The position numbers and the translations under genes are program-made. The notes beneath the pieces are model-generated. The model saw only the letters and a program-made list of their open reading frames with translations, searched no databases and was not told the origin of the DNA. A DNA stretch of 40,908 nucleotides from Myxococcales bacterium (lineage in GTDB: Bacteria > Myxococcota_A > UBA9160 > SMWR01), in the NCBI GenBank assembly GCA_029881215.1, contig JAOUNA010000007.1, positions 1-40,908 on the forward strand, given 5' to 3'. Shown one piece after another: positions 38,900-40,908 of the stretch (position 1 is the stretch's first letter; the number at the start of each line of letters is the position of its first letter).

Positions 38900-40324
38900 T
38901 CAGAAGCGGTAGTAGGCCTGCACGCCTCCCACGAACTGATCCCGGCGGAAATCGCCGGGGCGGCGATCCCGATAGAACACCGGGTCCGAGCCGTGGGTCT
39001 CGCCCGCGTCGTAGCGACCCTCGACGCGGACCACGAGGTTCTCGGCGAGACTGTGGTCCACGGTCCCGGTGAGCGACCAGAGCGTGTGATCGCCGAGCCC
39101 GGTCACGAGCGTGGGATCGAGGAAGTTGTCCTGCCCGTAGATCACCTCGGCGCGGAAGCCGAAGCCGGTCTCGGGCGTGATCGCGTAGCGCGACGCGGCG
39201 GCGACGGCGAAGGCGCGTGGATTGCCCGGCACCCGAGCCTGGCTGCCGCCGATGATCGCCTCGAGATCCTTCGTCCACACGTAGTCGAAGTCGAGCCAGG
39301 TGGACAGCACCGCGGAGGGATCCCAGCGCAGCACCAGGTCGACGATCCCGACCCGGTCGGTGTTCGAATCGAAGCTCGCCGGCGGACTCGCCGGATCGAA
39401 GCCGGGCAGGCTGCCGGCGTCGCCCCACAGGCCGTTCAGCGCCAGGTGCAGCGTCTGCGTCAGCGCGACGCCCACGCTCCAGAGCAGCGCCTTGCGGTCG
39501 TTGAGATCGCTGTTCAGATTGAGCGCCGAGTCGTTGGACGCGCCGACCAGCAGCGTCAGCGGCCCGATCGCGCTCTGCACCGTCACGCCGACGTGGTTGT
39601 TCGGCTGCAGCAGGGTGTCGAGCAGGCCGTCCGTCACGTTGAAGTTGTGCACGGTCTCCTTCCGTTCGACACCAATCGGCGTGGCGAAGCGACCGGCCGT
39701 GACGAGCACGCCGGGGCCGACCGGCGCGAGGAACTGCGCGTAGGCCTGGAAGACGCTGGAGAGATCGCCGTTGCCGCCGCCCGCCCCGCGCAGCGCGTCC
39801 GCCGTCTGGCCGAAGAGGATGTCCACGCCGAAGCCCGCACGGCTCTCGGGCGTGGCCTCGTTCACCAGCTTGAACCAGAGCTGGTCGAGCTGAAAGCTGT
39901 TGTGGTCGGGGTGAAACGGGTAGGCGAGCCCCGTCGCGTCGGTTCCGAGCGCGGGATTGCCGCGGTTGGCGAGGCGACCGCTTCCGTCCACGGGCCGATT
40001 GGCGTTGTACCAGTAGCTGGTCGCCACCCAGCCGTCGAAGCGCGTCTGCTCGACGAAGCGGGCGAGCCCCGAGAGGCTCGCCCGCGACTCGGCGAGTCCG
40101 GCTCGCTCGATCACCTGTTCCTGCGCCTCGACCCGCGTCTTGGCCGACGTGAGCTCGTCCTGCGTGGCCTCGAGCTGCTGCTCGAGATCGGAGATGCGCG
40201 CGTTCATGCGCTGCAGCTGATCCTGGACGTCGTCGGCGCAGGCGGCGCCCGGAGTCAGCGCCCAGCTCGCCGCGAGCGCGGCGCCGCCCCACGCGGACCG
40301 CAGGAATCGCGTCGGAAATCGCAC
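38900..40324 (-). CDS. Outer-membrane porin (OmpL-like beta-barrel), second copy
   Basis: This 474-residue porin is related to the one at 34920-36356. A signal peptide ends near GAACA. A coiled coil (residues about 31-75; QLQRMNARISDLEQQLEATQ) follows, then the shared AYPFHPDHNSFQLDQLWFKL and RAGFGVDILFGQTA, and a C-terminal barrel strand ending VQAYYRF. The first codon is GTG at 40324; no strong ribosome-binding site is seen and no other start fits the signal peptide better. It lies upstream of glnB on the same strand, 319 bases away. The duplication around glnBA suggests transport linked to nitrogen status, unproven. Confidence 0.88.
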   Translation of the reverse strand: MRFPTRFLRSAWGGAALAASWALTPGAACADDVQDQLQRMNARISDLEQQLEATQDELTSAKTRVEAQEQVIERAGLAESRASLSGLARFVEQTRFDGWVATSYWYNANRPVDGSGRLANRGNPALGTDATGLAYPFHPDHNSFQLDQLWFKLVNEATPESRAGFGVDILFGQTADALRGAGGGNGDLSSVFQAYAQFLAPVGPGVLVTAGRFATPIGVERKETVHNFNVTDGLLDTLLQPNNHVGVTVQSAIGPLTLLVGASNDSALNLNSDLNDRKALLWSVGVALTQTLHLALNGLWGDAGSLPGFDPASPPASFDSNTDRVGIVDLVLRWDPSAVLSTWLDFDYVWTKDLEAIIGGSQARVPGNPRAFAVAAASRYAITPETGFGFRAEVIYGQDNFLDPTLVTGLGDHTLWSLTGTVDHSLAENLVVRVEGRYDAGETHGSDPVFYRDRRPGDFRRDQFVGGVQAYYRF

Positions 40325-40379
40325 GGAGAGCCCCCCATCCGGCGGCGTCTGGCCGCGGCCCGGGGGTGCATCGCGTGGT

Positions 40380-40908
40380 CTATCGCGTCTGCTGCCCGCC
40401 TGCCAGGGGTGCGGCGCGCGCCTCGCTCCCGAGATCGGGCACCAGCCGCCACAGATCGCGCGCGTCGAGATGGGCGAGCGTTCGCGGGCACAGCGATTCC
40501 GCGCCGCGCCCGCGCGCCTCGGCGAGCCAGCGCAGATCCGCGACGCGGTCGAGATCGAAGCACGGCGCCTCGACGGACACGCGCAGGCCCCGGCGCCGCG
40601 CAGCCGCGAGCGTATCGTCGAGCACGCGGCGCGTGCTCATGGGATGGGCGAACAGGCCGGGCACCGCAGCGCGCACCCCGACCAGGCTGTAGCCGCCGTC
40701 GCGATCGGGGCACACCGCGAGGTCGTGGGTCTCGAGCGCTGCGAGCGCCGCCAGCACGTGCCGCATGTCGAGCATCGGGCTGTCGCTGCCGCGCAAGAGC
40801 ACGCGCTCCGCACCGGTGGAGAGCGCGTCCTCGATGGCCCGCTCCATGCGCTCGCCCAGATCTGCGCCGCGCTGACCGAGCACGCCGAACGCCCGGGGCA
40901 GCGGCGCG
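40380..40908 (-). CDS. DUF2064-type glycosyltransferase/nucleotidyltransferase (partial, N-terminus missing)
   Basis: The visible 175 codons run off the right edge of the window. The GT-A-like signature LLRGSDSPMLDMRHVLAAL, followed by AVCPDRDGGYSLVGVR and FAHPMSTRRVLDDTL, is the hallmark of the DUF2064 / TIGR04282 family. That family is often encoded near sugar or arsenosugar synthesis genes. The C-terminal 50 residues look like an ordinary extension. The ATG-like GTG at 40883 is unlikely to be the true start because the family's N-terminal nucleotide-binding part lies beyond the edge. Partner genes are outside the window. Confidence 0.82.
   Translation of the reverse strand, partial: APLPRAFGVLGQRGADLGERMERAIEDALSTGAERVLLRGSDSPMLDMRHVLAALAALETHDLAVCPDRDGGYSLVGVRAAVPGLFAHPMSTRRVLDDTLAAARRRGLRVSVEAPCFDLDRVADLRWLAEARGRGAESLCPRTLAHLDARDLWRLVPDLGSEARAAPLAGGQQTR

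Overview
This is a very GC-rich stretch from a Gram-negative bacterium. It carries outer-membrane porins, the Tat translocase, an LptM-like lipoprotein, signal peptidase II and a bifunctional penicillin-binding protein. Dense two-component signalling, three good sigma-54 promoters, a tandem-duplicated ThyX and acyl-CoA carboxylase genes suggest a Myxococcota or other former deltaproteobacterial lineage. That placement is inference from gene style, not from any marker gene. There is no sign of a plasmid, phage or insertion sequence, and gene spacing is tight. The window starts and ends inside genes.

Region by region: (1) 1-8242, minus strand: M23 peptidase, a small unknown protein, gshA, a REC-PAS response regulator, an unrecognised six-helix membrane protein, glutaredoxin, thioredoxin reductase and the start of a PAS histidine kinase. 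Thiol-redox enzymes and an orphan-looking two-component system are interleaved here. (2) 8545-11951, minus: aminotransferase, GNAT acetyltransferase and a double-length ThyX. (3) 12230-17118, plus: a sigma-54 regulatory island. A sigma-54 promoter precedes a fused pseudo-receiver/pseudo-AAA+/histidine-kinase-like protein, followed by an NtrC-type activator. Next come twin palindromes exactly 80 bp apart, a second sigma-54 promoter and a REC-HD-GYP (c-di-GMP phosphodiesterase) regulator. (4) 17184-18276, plus: tatB-tatC. (5) 18318-26392, minus: an IclR regulator, acyl-CoA dehydrogenase, a biotin carboxylase, a carboxyltransferase and a second, divergent biotin carboxylase fused to a biotin carrier. 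This is an acyl-CoA oxidation and carboxylation cluster. (6) 26917-30440, minus: a bifunctional penicillin-binding protein, a TPR lipoprotein and lspA. (7) 30575-34720, plus: argH-lptM-dapF-dapA-dapB with overlapping stops and starts, making arginine and diaminopimelate/lysine. (8) 34920-40324, minus: two related coiled-coil porins flanking glnB-glnA, with a sigma-54 promoter before glnB. (9) 40380 to the end: a partial DUF2064-type sugar-nucleotide transferase.

The most unusual content is the sigma-54 island. The 647-residue protein keeps its phosphoacceptor histidine region, but its receiver, AAA+ and ATP-binding parts all lack key residues. It sits directly upstream of an intact sigma-54 activator. 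That activator is a good candidate to drive the HD-GYP gene through the twin palindromes and the second sigma-54 promoter. The second candidate for an undescribed system is the pair of a receiver-PAS regulator lacking an output domain and the six-helix membrane protein, embedded among glutathione, glutaredoxin and thioredoxin genes. No tRNA, rRNA, CRISPR array or transposon was found.
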